A stretch of DNA of 64,000 nucleotides from Symbiodinium natans. Its lineage: Eukaryota; Sar; Dinophyceae; Suessiales; Symbiodiniaceae. The notes below the pieces were generated by a model that saw nothing but the letters and a program-made list of their open reading frames with translations, was not told the DNA's origin and ran no database searches. Of this stretch, positions 52,127 through 61,212 are shown piece by piece. Position 1 is the stretch's first letter; each line of letters starts with the position of its first letter. Location of the stretch: positions 208,001 through 272,000 of the forward strand of contig CAJNDS010002485.1 of NCBI GenBank assembly GCA_905221605.1. Direction: 5' to 3'. The position numbers were made by a program, and so were the translations under genes.

Positions 52127-52643
52127 CGGTTCCCTGCGGTAAGTTGTTCTTGTCAAGGGCTTGGTTCGAAAAGCAATGTCTTTGCCCAAGCAATGGCTCC
52201 AACCCTCTGCGAGCGGTGCAAATGATGGTGGAGCTGGAATTGGTGCAACTGGTTCCCTGGCTGAAGTGGTGGCGCCAGAAGCAGTTGTGTGTTGCTGAGG
52301 CATGGTTTTCAGCCGTCTTCTTCAATTTCGGGTCGAATGGTCGACCAAGAAGCTCATACCGATCTGAGTGGAGCGGTGTCGCAAGTATCCAGAAAACCTC
52401 TGAACAAGATAAAGGGAGGTTCCTCAGCGAGTTCCATGCGCGATGAAGGCTGTGATGAACAGGAGAAACAAGGTGTGGACAGTTTTGAAGCTGCACCTAC
52501 TGCTGAATACGCAATGGGCGAGCAGGAGATCCTGGAGATGGAGGCTGAGAGGATGCGACAGTTGTCTGAAGAAGCTGAAGAGATGCGCCAAGTCTCCGAA
52601 GAGAATGATTTTCGGAAGGACGAGCGTCCGATCAAAGCATGTG

Positions 52644-52907
52644 ATGGAGTGGCATCTCCACGAGGATGGGAGACAATATTATTACTGCCTGGATACGCGG
52701 GCAAGTAGGTGGACACTGCCAGAGGAGGGTGAAAAGATGGTAAGTGACAAGTTGGCTGATTCTCCTTCTGGCAATGAACTGGAACCGGAGACTGCGCTGG
52801 GTCCTACATCGCCTACACCGACAGCTGAGTCCATAAGGGCGTTTCAGGGTAGTGTAAATAGTTCGGTAGAAAAGGAGTTTTCCTCTCCATCGGGGATAGC
52901 GGTCTAA
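52644..52907 (+). CDS. WW-domain-like segment of the gag-like protein
   Basis: The peptide MEWHLHEDGRQYYYCLDTRA then SRWTLPEEGE fits the WW pattern: first W, then a G.xYY(Y) strand, T, second W and P about 22 residues later. WW domains bind proline-rich ligands. The segment ends at a TAA at 52905-52907 after a Ser/Pro-rich stretch (TALGPTSPTPTAESI). Its join to the upstream phase requires a 1-nt shift near 52640. Confidence 0.6.
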   Translation: MEWHLHEDGRQYYYCLDTRASRWTLPEEGEKMVSDKLADSPSGNELEPETALGPTSPTPTAESIRAFQGSVNSSVEKEFSSPSGIAV

Positions 52908-53582
52908 GGGGTGGTGAAGCTCCTGGGACCTCGGGTTCTCCAGAGGAAGATGAAATTTCTGGATTGCAGATGAATATGGCTGGAGAGCACCTGGATCAGG
53001 AAAAGGGCAAAGCGCTTTCTGAGGGCGACGCAGCGGTAAAGCCTCTAAGCCCGGACAAGATGATTCCCAATGTGGAAGGGAGGCGGAAGAGTTGGTGGTG
53101 GATGGAGCGTCTGGCAGTCAGGAGGTTATTCCTGGAAAAGAAATTGGGAACAAAACACTGGATGTGCCGGTTGATGGAGGTTCCTCATTTACTGCCAATG
53201 CACCCACTGTCCAAGAAAAAGGTGAGTCTTCTGGAGTAGCTGAGAATACTGTTGATCTGCCTGACAAGAGGGAAGAGGCAGGAGCCTGGAGCACCAATGA
53301 AGTGCGGGCTAGTGTGCCGGTGAAAACCTGGAGTGCAGATGGAGCACGGGTTGAGGCACCTGGTGGTACATGCTCCGCAGTTGACTGCAACAATGGGGCG
53401 CAGGTCACTGTAGTAGCTGACGATGGAGGGGCATCAGCGGACGTGCTTGTGCATTCTGAAGTTGGTGGCGTGGAGCAAGGTTTTTTGAGCCGCACCGGAG
53501 CCAATGGAGCAGCTGTGGCCGATGGTGGTGTTATTTCTCCTTTGGTAACCATGGAGCCAAAGGATCCTGAAGTACGCCAGCT

Positions 53583-53876
53583 TCTGTAGAGAAGAAAAGT
53601 GAAGTACCCAATGAGGTACTCCCCGCTTCACATGGCAAGCGTCGCTATCAGAAAGGAGATAGGCTCGAAGGAACTGTTTATCGCATCACTGCGGAGGGAG
53701 TTTATCTGGATTATGAGGATCTGGATGTGCTGATTCCTGTGAAAGGGAAAGATGCAAGTCAGTTTTGGATCGGAGATATGAGAGATCGTCCAAGGAAGGG
53801 CGACGGTGAAAGGAGCTTTTCTCCTGAAAGAGGAGAGGATTTGGAGGACGAGATGGTTTATGACGAAGAAACATAA
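53583..53876 (+). CDS. S1-like (OB-fold) segment of the gag-like protein
   Basis: KGDRLEGTVYRITAEGVYLD followed by YEDLDVLIPV resembles the first three strands of S1 RNA-binding domains (KGD.v.G.V..I...G.yV......G.iP). It continues KGKDASQFWIGDMRDRPRKG and ends in an acidic tail at TAA 53874-53876. An RNA-binding role in a gag-like protein would be plausible, since the usual zinc knuckle is absent; that is inference. Confidence 0.5.
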   Translation, partial: SVEKKSEVPNEVLPASHGKRRYQKGDRLEGTVYRITAEGVYLDYEDLDVLIPVKGKDASQFWIGDMRDRPRKGDGERSFSPERGEDLEDEMVYDEET

Positions 53877-53900
53877 AAAAGCAACCTAATTGCCGAAGCG

Positions 53901-54375
53901 GTGTCGTACATGTCTGGCGGGAGGGATGACATCGATCGCTGGGAAGGCGAGCCAATCTTCAAGCTTTTGAGGATTACTGACGGGGATCAGAAAAATGATG
54001 AGTGGCTTTCGTGGACGGATAAAATGATATCTACGCTGGAATTGTACGAGGTGGTCAGATCCTGTGATATTCCGCTGGCAGAGGTCGAAGAGTGGACAAA
54101 TGATTTGAGGATATGGTACGAAAAAGCTCAGCTGGAGGGTGAAGGCGACCCAAAGGTGGTAAAAAAAGGCCACTGGAGGAAGAGTCAGATGATGAGCCTG
54201 CAGTTGAGGAGGTAGTGCCAGAAGTCACAGAAGTGATTGTCCAGGTCGATGAGGAGCCGGAGAAGAACAAAAAGAAGAGGTGTGGATCGTGGGGAAGTGG
54301 GTTTGTCGCCAAAAAAGGTGGCAATTCCCAAGGCGGAGAAGTCTTCTCATCGGACGCGTGGTGTTTCTGCAAATA
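53901..54375 (+). CDS. Unrecognised gag-like segment with an A7 frame change
   Basis: From ATG 53901: MSGGRDDIDRWEGEPIFKLL, then DEWLSWTDKMISTLELYEVV and a Trp/Glu-rich helix, resembling in style the helical capsid regions of copia gag (F/W..W...M...L), though I cannot assign a family. At GTAAAAAAAGG (54159-54169) the protein-like reading passes to the -1 phase and continues with acidic PLEEESDDEPAVEEVVPEV and a Lys-rich end. A7 is a possible -1 slippery site or a homopolymer indel. Confidence 0.45.
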
Positions 54376-54395
54376 GGTCACAAAAGAAGGAGTAG

Positions 54396-54668
54396 GCATC
54401 AAGTCCCAAGAGAAGGGATGTAGCACCAGAACAAGGAGGAGAGTCCGGAAAGAAGGGACAGGCTTCTGTTCCCGCTGCATCGGAGTCGGTTGCCACAACG
54501 ACACAGGTGACCACATCGTGGAAAGCGATAGAAGAAGCACGACGAGAAGGATTGGCATCCTCTATTCAGCGCTGTTTGAACGATCCATTGGTTCAGGTCA
54601 AGGATCTTGAGAGCATCTTGGTGCAGCTACATCGAATCTGTGAAGCTGGTCGGGAGGCGAAGAAGTGA
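54396..54668 (+). CDS. Unrecognised C-terminal segment of the gag-like region
   Basis: About 90 open codons: SSPKRRDVAPEQGGESGKKG, a Thr/Ser-rich linker, then a predicted helical region SWKAIEEARREGLASSIQRC and LESILVQLHRICEAGREAKK before a stop. It is separated from the preceding segment by a TAG at 54393-54395. No family recognised. Confidence 0.45.
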   Translation, partial: ASSPKRRDVAPEQGGESGKKGQASVPAASESVATTTQVTTSWKAIEEARREGLASSIQRCLNDPLVQVKDLESILVQLHRICEAGREAKK

Positions 54669-55050
54669 CTGGTTTTCAAGGATGGGATACAAAAGGATGA
54701 ATCCTTTTCCAAAGATATGGTGACAATCGGCAGAATGGTTGGAGGAAAGACCAATGCGTCGAGCAAAAAGGGTTAGGGTTTTTGCCATTAAGGGTAAGGA
54801 AATCCCTGATGGTAGAGAGTGTTTCGCCCTTAGGGAAGTGAAGACCACGGTTGTGGTGAAGAAGACTGAAAGGTCTTCAAGAAAGGTGTTTTAATTCATT
54901 CGTCCTGGATGACGTTAAACCCTGATATGCAAGCCAATGGCTACGGCCCGTCTATTGGACGTTAAACATATGTTTGGCCGCTGTGAAAAGAACAGCTTTT
55001 GGCCAGAATGAAAAGGAGCCTGCACCTCCAATGGTGTCCTGAGGGAAGCT

Positions 55051-55064
55051 CAGGACAGGGGGAG
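55051..55064 (+). promoter_or_regulatory. Polypurine tract before the 3' LTR
   Basis: CAGGACAGGGGGAG ends exactly at the first base of the 3' LTR (TGCGGAGG), the expected plus-strand primer position. Confidence 0.8.
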
Positions 55065-55333
55065 TGCGGAGGTTGCCTTTTACAGGTTTGAAAGGGTAAA
55101 ACACCCATGTACATGGTGGCTCAAGAATGGCCACTAACAACGGCTGTTCAAAGCGAGAAGCAGTGCCCTGGGGTTTGGGGTTGGGGTTGGTGTCTGGTTA
55201 CCTTGGTAAGGATATCCCCCTCCCTCTTTCGGGTGCTCTTGTTTGGATCTGTGTTGTGTTCTTCGGTTCAGGGAGTTCATTTAGGCAGCCAAGGGTTGAG
55301 ATTCTTCTTTTTCCCCTTCCGGTTGCCCCCGTA
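55065..55333 (+). repeat. 3' LTR (269 bp)
   Basis: Identical in length to the 5' LTR with two substitutions (T/G in ACAT(T/G)GTGG and T/C in CCCCTT(T/C)CGG). It is followed by the target duplication CCCTA. Confidence 0.95.
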
Positions 55334-55338
55334 CCCTA

Positions 55339-55496
55339 ACCCCTAAACCCTCAACCCTAAACCCTAAACCCTAAACCCTAAACTAATTATGAACCGACTC
55401 ATGGGATTGAGGCTGAGACAGCCATGAGCGCCTCGAAAGCTTGGAGCTTCTCCTGAGCTTGTCGGAAAGCATCGCAGCCAGCAGGACTTTTTAGGG
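55339..55496. other. ITS remnant and short non-repetitive block
   Basis: The interrupted C-strand tract continues to about 55385, then 110 bp of non-repetitive DNA. No gene. Confidence 0.7.
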
Positions 55497-55740
55497 TTGC
55501 TAGGCTTTAGGCTTTAGGCTTTAGGCTTTAGGCTTTAGGCTTTAGGCTTTAGGCTTTAGGCTTTAGGCTTTAGGCTTTAGGCTTTAGGCTTTAGGCTGTC
55601 TTTAGGCTTTAGGCTTTAGGCTTTAGGCTTTAGGCTTTAGGCTTTAGGCTTTAGGCTTTAGGCTTTAGGCTTTAGGCTTTAGGCTTTAGGCTTTAGGCTT
55701 AAGGCTTTGGGGTTTGGGCTTTAGGCTTCAGGCTTTAGGG
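55497..55740 (+). repeat. Pure TTTAGGC heptamer array
   Basis: About 29 nearly perfect TTTAGGC units, with one interruption (GGCTGTCTTTAGG at about 55595), decaying at the right into TTTGGGG/TTTAGGG. The unit differs from the genome's TTTAGGG by one base and coincides with the nematode-type hexamer plus T, but its homogeneity here most likely reflects local expansion. Confidence 0.95.
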
Positions 55741-56060
55741 CTTAGGGCTACCCGGATATTAAACCATGAGCCCTGAACTTGAAACGCGATTCTGGGATAC
55801 TCACCACCAGTGATTTCATCACATCTTGGGATTTTCACACCTACATCATACTGCGTCAAAATTGGTCCAGACACCTTCCCAGGCCACCCTGAAATCCTCA
55901 GATTTGAGCCCTAAAGCACTAAACCGGAAGCCCTAAAACCCACAAACCCCAAAAACCCTAAAGCCCTAAGCCGTAAACCCTAAACCCTTCAGAGCCTACA
56001 AGCCCCAAAAGTTTGCTAAGTTCAGGGCGGCTCGTAACCACGCACCACTCCCCACTCTTA

Positions 56061-56234
56061 GGGTAGTTGCATGGTCCCTTAGTATGGGTTTCGGGTTTAG
56101 GGTTTCGGGTTTAGGGTTTATGGGCCCTTAAACGAGGACCCCTTATATACCCCATTTATACCCTATACAACCCAAGGGCCCACACTTCAGAACCCTTTTA
56201 AAGAAACCATATTCACGGACCATGTAACTACCCC
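56061..56234. repeat. MITE-F copy 4 with a clean 36-bp telomere-repeat insertion
   Basis: Inverted ends GGGTAGTTGCATGGTCCCTT and ACGGACCATGTAACTACCC. After AGTATGGG (56081-56088) comes a 36-bp block, 56089-56124, of five telomere-like units (TTTCGGG, TTTAGGG, TTTCGGG, TTTAGGG, TTTATGGG), then CCCTTAA. Copies 3 and 5 have GTATGGGCCCTTAA with nothing in between. Confidence 0.85.
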
Positions 56235-58022
56235 AAGAACCATTCCCCAGCGCAAACCCCAAACCCTAAGTAGGGTTTAGGGTTTAGGGCTTAGGGTTTG
56301 GGGTTTAGGTTAGGCATAAGGTCCTTGTGTCCCAGGCCGTGCTGTAGCAGAGCCGTTTCGTCACTTTTGCACGCCTTCTGCCCATCAACGGCTGCCTCGC
56401 TCATACGGTATAGGAGGGGCTCGAGGTGTGGTATGGGGTCGTAGTGCAGGGGGGCAGTGTAGGGTGTAGAGTTTACCCTAAACCGTCAAAAACACAGGCT
56501 CAAATGCTATGTCTGTACCCTGAGCCGTGGTCCAAGGCGAAGATTCCACACCCGAACATGCCCCCCCAAGCTTTAGTGGGGTACCCCAAAGAGCCTAAGA
56601 CCTGCGCAGGGCGGTTGAACCGCGATAACATGAACTTGCAGTGCATAATTAAACCATGTGTTTCATGTCTTGGTGCGCCCCATGGGCCACGTTCGCAACC
56701 TTTAGACCTCTCAACTAAACCCTAAACCCTAAACCCTAAATCCTTAGACCCCTCAACCCTACCCTTCCGGGAGGTCCGGGTCCCAAACCTTCACCAAACA
56801 CACCGGCACTTAGCCTTGAAACCCTACACCCTAAACCCTAAACTCTAAACCCTAAACCCTACACCCTGTGCCTAAGCCCTATAAACCCTAAACCTAAACC
56901 CGAAAGCTTGCACACGTGTTCAAGTAGATGCCGCAAGTTTGACCCTGTCAACCCTAAACCGATTCAGTGAGCCTCGAGCCTAATTAAGGCCCGCGGGCAA
57001 CGGCAGCGATGTCTATCATAAGCACTTCTCGAGACCCACTAGAATAAGACACACATGCGCCTAACAAGTAATGCCCTCAGCCTTATGCCTTATACCAGGT
57101 CTTACAGGGTGGTACGGGACTATTGCCGAATGGGAATGGGGGCCTCACCCTACCAAGCTCCCAAGGTTCCCCCAGCCACCTAAGTAGGGACTCTATCGTG
57201 ATCCTATGAGAATCATGGGGCCATATGTTGGCTACATAACTAGGAGGTTTGTGCGTGCAAGCTATGGAAATACGTTGAAATAAGCCCCCCCTAAACCCTA
57301 AACAATAAACCTGAACCCTGAACCCTGAACCCTAAACCCTAAACCCTCTTGCGGCTTCGCCACGGATCTTGCCAGCAGCAGGAGTGTACCGGCAACTGCA
57401 AAGCGGCCCCTCCACATCGTGCCTCTTTCGAGGAGGCTTTTTGGGTTTAGGGTTGAGGGTTTAGGGTTTAGGGCTTAGGGTTTAGGGTTTGGGGTTTAGG
57501 GCTAGGGTTTAGGGTTTAGGGTTTAGGGTTTAGGTTTAGGACTTGGGGGTTCTCAACCTCTACAAGCCAGACCCCGGAAGGGCTTGGGGTTTCAGGTTTA
57601 GGGGTTAGGGTTTAGGGTTTAGGGAGTTTAGGGTTTAGGGTTGAGTGTTCAGGGTTTAGGGTCTAGGGTTGAGCGTTCAGGGTCCAGTCACCGCTGCCCG
57701 TTGCAAGAGACCCGACTGGGAGGTTGCGTAGTGTGGAGCATCCACCAACCGCCAACCGCCCCCATGTTCATAAGGTTTAGGGTTTAGGGTCTAGGGTTTG
57801 GGGTTTAAGTGTTTAAGCGTTTCAGGGTTTAGGGTTTCTTCGGACACCTCATCCTACACTTCGTTTCGTAGTACGGTCAGAACATTTGGTTCCCCAAGAA
57901 AGGAACTACAACAGCGACCACTCATGGCGGGACGGGGTATCAAGCAGGCGGAAGCAGTACCTGAAGAACCCAAAGCCGAGTCTTGTGTAGGTTTCCTTTT
58001 ACAAGAGGCTGCAGGTAGAAAA

Positions 58023-58090
58023 CTAAACCCTAAACCCTAAACCCTAAACCCTAAACCCTAAACCCTAAACCCTAAACCCTAAACCCTAAA
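58023..58090 (-). repeat. ITS array, CCCTAAA orientation
   Basis: Nine to ten perfect units. Confidence 0.95.
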
Positions 58091-58699
58091 ACTTCCCCTT
58101 ACAAAAAAACAAACAGCTTTCGGGTTCGCAAGACTGCGGGCAACCCTCGGACTCTCAAGGCGGGCCATGCAGGAATGAAACTCGAGTTAGGGGGCTTCCC
58201 TGAACCCTAAAGGCCTAAACCCTAAAACCCTATGAAGAGTTTAGGGAAGTTAGCATCTCAGGGCCTGCAGAAAGTCTGGGTTCATGGAGTTTGGGAGTTA
58301 AGGGTCGGGCTTTAACATTCGAGTTAGGGATGTACGGGTTTTGCGGTTGGGGGGAGAGATCCTCGGGAAAGGAGAGAGAGCCCCGGAATCTATTGGTCGG
58401 AATATTAAGTTTCAGGTCCCGTTTGTAGTGGCGTCAAGATTGTCAGGATGAGGCTCCTTCTGCTTTGCAAAGGAACCCATGGGGAAACCGTCATGTAGAG
58501 AACGGGCCAGGTGCTTGGAAATTGCTTAACCTACCTTTCTGCCCTTCCTTAATAAACCCTCGAGTTGCTTGTTTTGCAGGCTCTTGCTACCGTTTGTAGG
58601 TTTCTTCGGTTGCAGTTAGGGCGAAAAAAACCCTAAGCCGGCGAAACCCTGAACCCTAACTACTCCGAAGCCATGAATCCTAAACCCTGAGCCCTAACC

Positions 58700-58875
58700 C
58701 CGCCCCCCCCCCACCCCCCCCCCCCCCCAAAAAAAACTGGTAGATATATATATATATATATATTATATAAGAAGAAGAAGAAGAGAAGAAGAAGAAGAAG
58801 AAGAAGAAGAAGAAGAAGAAGAAGAAGAAGAAGAAGAAGAAGAAGAAGAAGAAGAAGAAGAAGAAGAAGAAGAAA
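58700..58875. repeat. Simple-repeat cluster: C-runs, TA, (GAA)n
   Basis: C-runs at 58702-58728, (TA)n at 58743-58765 and about 35 GAA/AAG triplets at 58770-58873. The minus-strand poly-Leu frame is an artefact. Confidence 0.95.
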
Positions 58876-59117
58876 ACACAAAAAGGAAGAACAAAAAGAA
58901 GCTTTGTGGTTCTTGAGGTTGCTTTGTACTAAGCCGTGGCCAGCTCTCACGGGCTTGAGGTGCTTGGTTTGGGGGTTCTGGGTTTTGGGTAGCCCTGGCA
59001 CCCTAAACCCTAGACCCTAAACCCTAGACCCCAGACCCTAAACCCTAGGCCCTCCCTTTCCTGCCGTAAGCCGGCGCCTCGTTTGGGCTCAGGGCTTAGG
59101 ATATTATCTTTCTAGGT

Positions 59118-59230
59118 AGGGTTTAGGGTTTAGGGTTTAGGGTTTAGGGTTTAGGGTTTAGGGTTTAGGGTTTAGGGTTTAGGGTTTAGGGTTTAGGGTT
59201 TAGGGTTTAGGGTTTAGGGTTTAGGGTTTA
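59118..59230 (+). repeat. ITS array, TTTAGGG, 16 units
   Basis: Sixteen uninterrupted TTTAGGG units. Confidence 0.97.
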
Positions 59231-59400
59231 AATTAAGGTTTTAGGGTACAGGGTTTAGGGTTAGCGTTCGGGGCTCATGGGCATGGACCCCCTGAAAACA
59301 AAGTCCTCAGTCAACCTCGGAAAGCAAGGCTTCGGATTCTTGAAGCGAAGAACTCAAGCAAGTTATGGGCGTTTAGGGTTTAAGTTTGAGGTGGAGGGCT

Positions 59401-59420
59401 TAGGGTTTAGGGTTTAACCC
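59401..59420. repeat. Head-to-head telomere junction
   Basis: TAGGGTTTAGGGTTTAACCC: G-strand units pass into a C-strand motif through a shared TTTAA. Confidence 0.7.
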
Positions 59421-59614
59421 TTCACCCTGTATTACAATGAAACAGCATAAGCCGCGGACAGTAAACCCTAAACTGGCCCTAACCCCTAACCCCTAAGCCC
59501 TAAACCCCAAACCCCACATTCCTAAACCCTAAACACCGCATCCTCCCAAAAACCGTAAAAGCCCCGCGTCTCGTTGCCCTGGCTTCCCCGGCCAACCTCC
59601 TCTAAGCCCCAAGC

Positions 59615-59660
59615 GTTTAGGGTTCAGGGTTACCCTAAACCCTAAACTCTAAACCCTGGG
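59615..59660. repeat. Head-to-head telomere junction
   Basis: G-strand GTTTAGGGTTCAGGGTT abuts C-strand ACCCTAAACCCTAAAC at about 59631 with no spacer. Confidence 0.85.
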
Positions 59661-59791
59661 CCCTAAACCCTAGACCCTAAACCCTGAACCCTAAACCCTA
59701 AACCCCTAAGTTTAGGAGAGCGCACCCCGGTTCCCAACCGCAAAGGCCGCGTTGGACGGTTTGAGGGTTTGGAGTCGTGGGGTCGAAAAGG

Positions 59792-59952
59792 GGATCCGAA
59801 GTATGGGCCCTTAATTTGGGTCCCCAAACCCTAAACGCTAAACCCTAAACCGCCCCTTATACACTATACATAAACTAGGGGCCCCTAGCTCGGATGCCGT
59901 TAAACCCCTTGAAACAAGTGGTAAGGGCCCATACTCAGGGCCCATGGTTCCA
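59792..59952. repeat. MITE-F copy 5 with internal C-strand ITS
   Basis: 'GAAGTATGGGCCCTTAATTT' + GGGTCCCC on the left and 'AAGGGCCCATACTCAGGGCC' + CATGGTT on the right. Between TCCCC and CCCCTTATAC it holds AAACCCTAAACGCTAAACCC + TAAACCG (59825-59852), where copy 3 has only AGTTAAACAA. Confidence 0.75.
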
Positions 59953-59969
59953 ACCCTCGATGTCTAAGG

Positions 59970-60075
59970 GACGGTTTAGGGTTTAGGGTTTAGGGTTTAG
60001 GGTTTAGGGTTTAGGGTTTAGGGTTTAGGGTTTAGGGTTTAGGGTTTAGGGTTTAGGGTTTAGGGTTTAGGGTTT
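59970..60075 (+). repeat. ITS array, TTTAGGG, about 15 units
   Basis: Uninterrupted units ending TTTAACCCC, another possible head-to-head boundary. Confidence 0.95.
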
Positions 60076-61021
60076 AACCCCGCCTACCTGGATCTTGTTT
60101 GTACAATCGGCACTGGAGGCAAATCCTGCTTAAGCCAAGAAAAATGCTGCCGGCGTGTCAGATGTAGTATCGGAGTTCAACAGGTTGAGGGCTGTTTGGG
60201 TTTCGGGCGTAGGTGATCGGGCAACTGGAAAAGAGACCCCGCCATAAGATACGACTACCATAGATATCAGGGCCCTGAATCCTAAAGCCTGTAATTATGT
60301 TGGGGGAACCTTTTCTGGGATCTGACTTTATTGGAGGGTCATGGGAAATTCCGTAGCGCCTCAACCCTAACCCGCTATTCATCCCATCCCCTAAGCCTGC
60401 ATGTAGTAGCAAGTGTGCATGTGGTAAAGCTCGAAGCTGGGAACGCGAAGACTCGCATGATGATCCTTGACGCTGTTTAGGGGTGATGCTGTTTAGGGTT
60501 TAGGGTTTTGGGATGGGCTTTCGCAACCGGTGCTTCATTAGGGCTACAGGGTTTTGGGTTGAGGGTTTGGGGCTCAGGGCTTACCGGTTTGGAGCCCGTT
60601 TGGGGCTGAGGGCTTAGGGTTTGAGCGCTCGGTACTTGACTGATAGCTGCCTTGATGAACGCGTCAGTTTCTGGAGTGATGCCCTACAAGGATTCATGAG
60701 CTGACATGTCTTCCAGTACAGCGACTCGGGTTTCAGGTTATGTCAGGTTGAGCTATACGGAAATCGAAGGATCGTTTTGCAGCAAGCTTTGTCATTGTTT
60801 TCATACGTCGATGCGCCAGGGGCACATGTAGCCCCGGGCTTGAGCTACAGATTCTTCTTTGGGATGAGTTGAGCGGAAGGCATGAAGCCTACAACCCTAA
60901 ACCCTAAACCCTAAGCCCTAAACCCTAAACCCCAAACCCTAAGCCTTAGTGAGGCCTTAGTAAGCCTTAGTGAAGCCTTCGTGCTTGCCCTCATCCCAAG
61001 GAAGAACCTGTATGTGTGGCT

Positions 61022-61212
61022 TAGGTTGCCCAGCAAAGAAGCAGGTGCCCTTTTTCGTCTTGAAGGGGTTAGTTACAAGATCCTTAGCCTTAGCCAAAAA
61101 AGCAGGACCTAAACCCTAAGCCCTAAGCCCTAAGCCCTTAGCCCTAAGCCCTAAGCCCTAAGCCCTAAACCCTAAAGGGGCAAATCCTACTGAGCTCCTA
61201 CTGGGCATGCCA
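61022..61212. repeat. MITE-G copy 4 with internal CCCTAAG array
   Basis: Ends TTGCCCAGCAAAGAAGC and TACTGGGCATGCC, core 'AGGTGCCCTTTTTCGTCTTG' + AAGGGG. At the family's native CCTAAACCC motif it carries about ten CCCTAAG/CCCTAAA units (61107-61177) absent from the other copies. Confidence 0.75.

Larger units (their letters stand above)
52176..54893 (+). pseudogene. gag-like coding region of the LTR element, broken by frameshifts
   Basis: Protein-like sequence runs almost without gap but changes phase. An N-terminus from ATG 52176 (MSLPKQWLQPSASGANDGG) stops at 52298. A second phase (52289-52650) has an acidic, probably coiled-coil stretch with EILEMEAERMRQLSEEAEEM. A WW-like piece (52644-52907), an acidic linker (53092-53589), an S1-like piece (53583-53876), a 100-residue segment (53901-54213), a basic/acidic tail (to 54375), a helical piece (54396-54668) and a C-terminus ending at 54893 follow. 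No CCHC zinc knuckle, D(S/T)G protease motif or YxDD was seen. Frame changes could be real decay or sequencing indels at homopolymers (for example A7 at 54159-54167). Confidence 0.7.
51843..55333 (+). mobile_element. Young non-autonomous copia-type LTR retrotransposon in a telomere-repeat tract
   Basis: A 3,491-bp element with two 269-bp LTRs (TG...TA) differing at only two positions. It is flanked by the 5-bp duplication CCCTA (51838-51842 and 55334-55338). Just inside the 5' LTR is GGTTATGAGCCC, complementary to the anticodon arm of initiator tRNA-Met, the primer site of Drosophila copia and yeast Ty5. A purine tract (CAGGACAGGGGGAG) abuts the 3' LTR. The 2.95-kb interior encodes a gag-like, frame-broken protein and has no room for, or trace of, protease, integrase, reverse transcriptase or RNase H. 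It must therefore have been mobilised by a relative in trans. Near-identical LTRs with a decayed coding region imply that a defective master has been amplifying. Confidence 0.93.
55741..58625. other. Gene-less ITS mosaic
   Basis: Contains MITE-F copy 4 and ITS at 56270-56320, 56820-56870, 57440-57540, 57595-57680, 57775-57800 and 58023-58090. 56900-57290 and 58230-58620 are ITS-poor with only short unrecognised frames. Confidence 0.55.
58876..61021. other. Gene-less ITS mosaic
   Basis: Holds two of the longest G-strand tracts (59118-59230 and 59970-60075), head-to-head junctions near 59415 and 59631, and MITE-F copy 5. 60080-60880 is ITS-poor without a recognised gene. Confidence 0.55.

Noticed and set aside
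58660-59001. Poly-Leu/Phe minus-strand frame that could look like a membrane protein
   Set aside because: Created by the (GAA)n and TA simple repeats.
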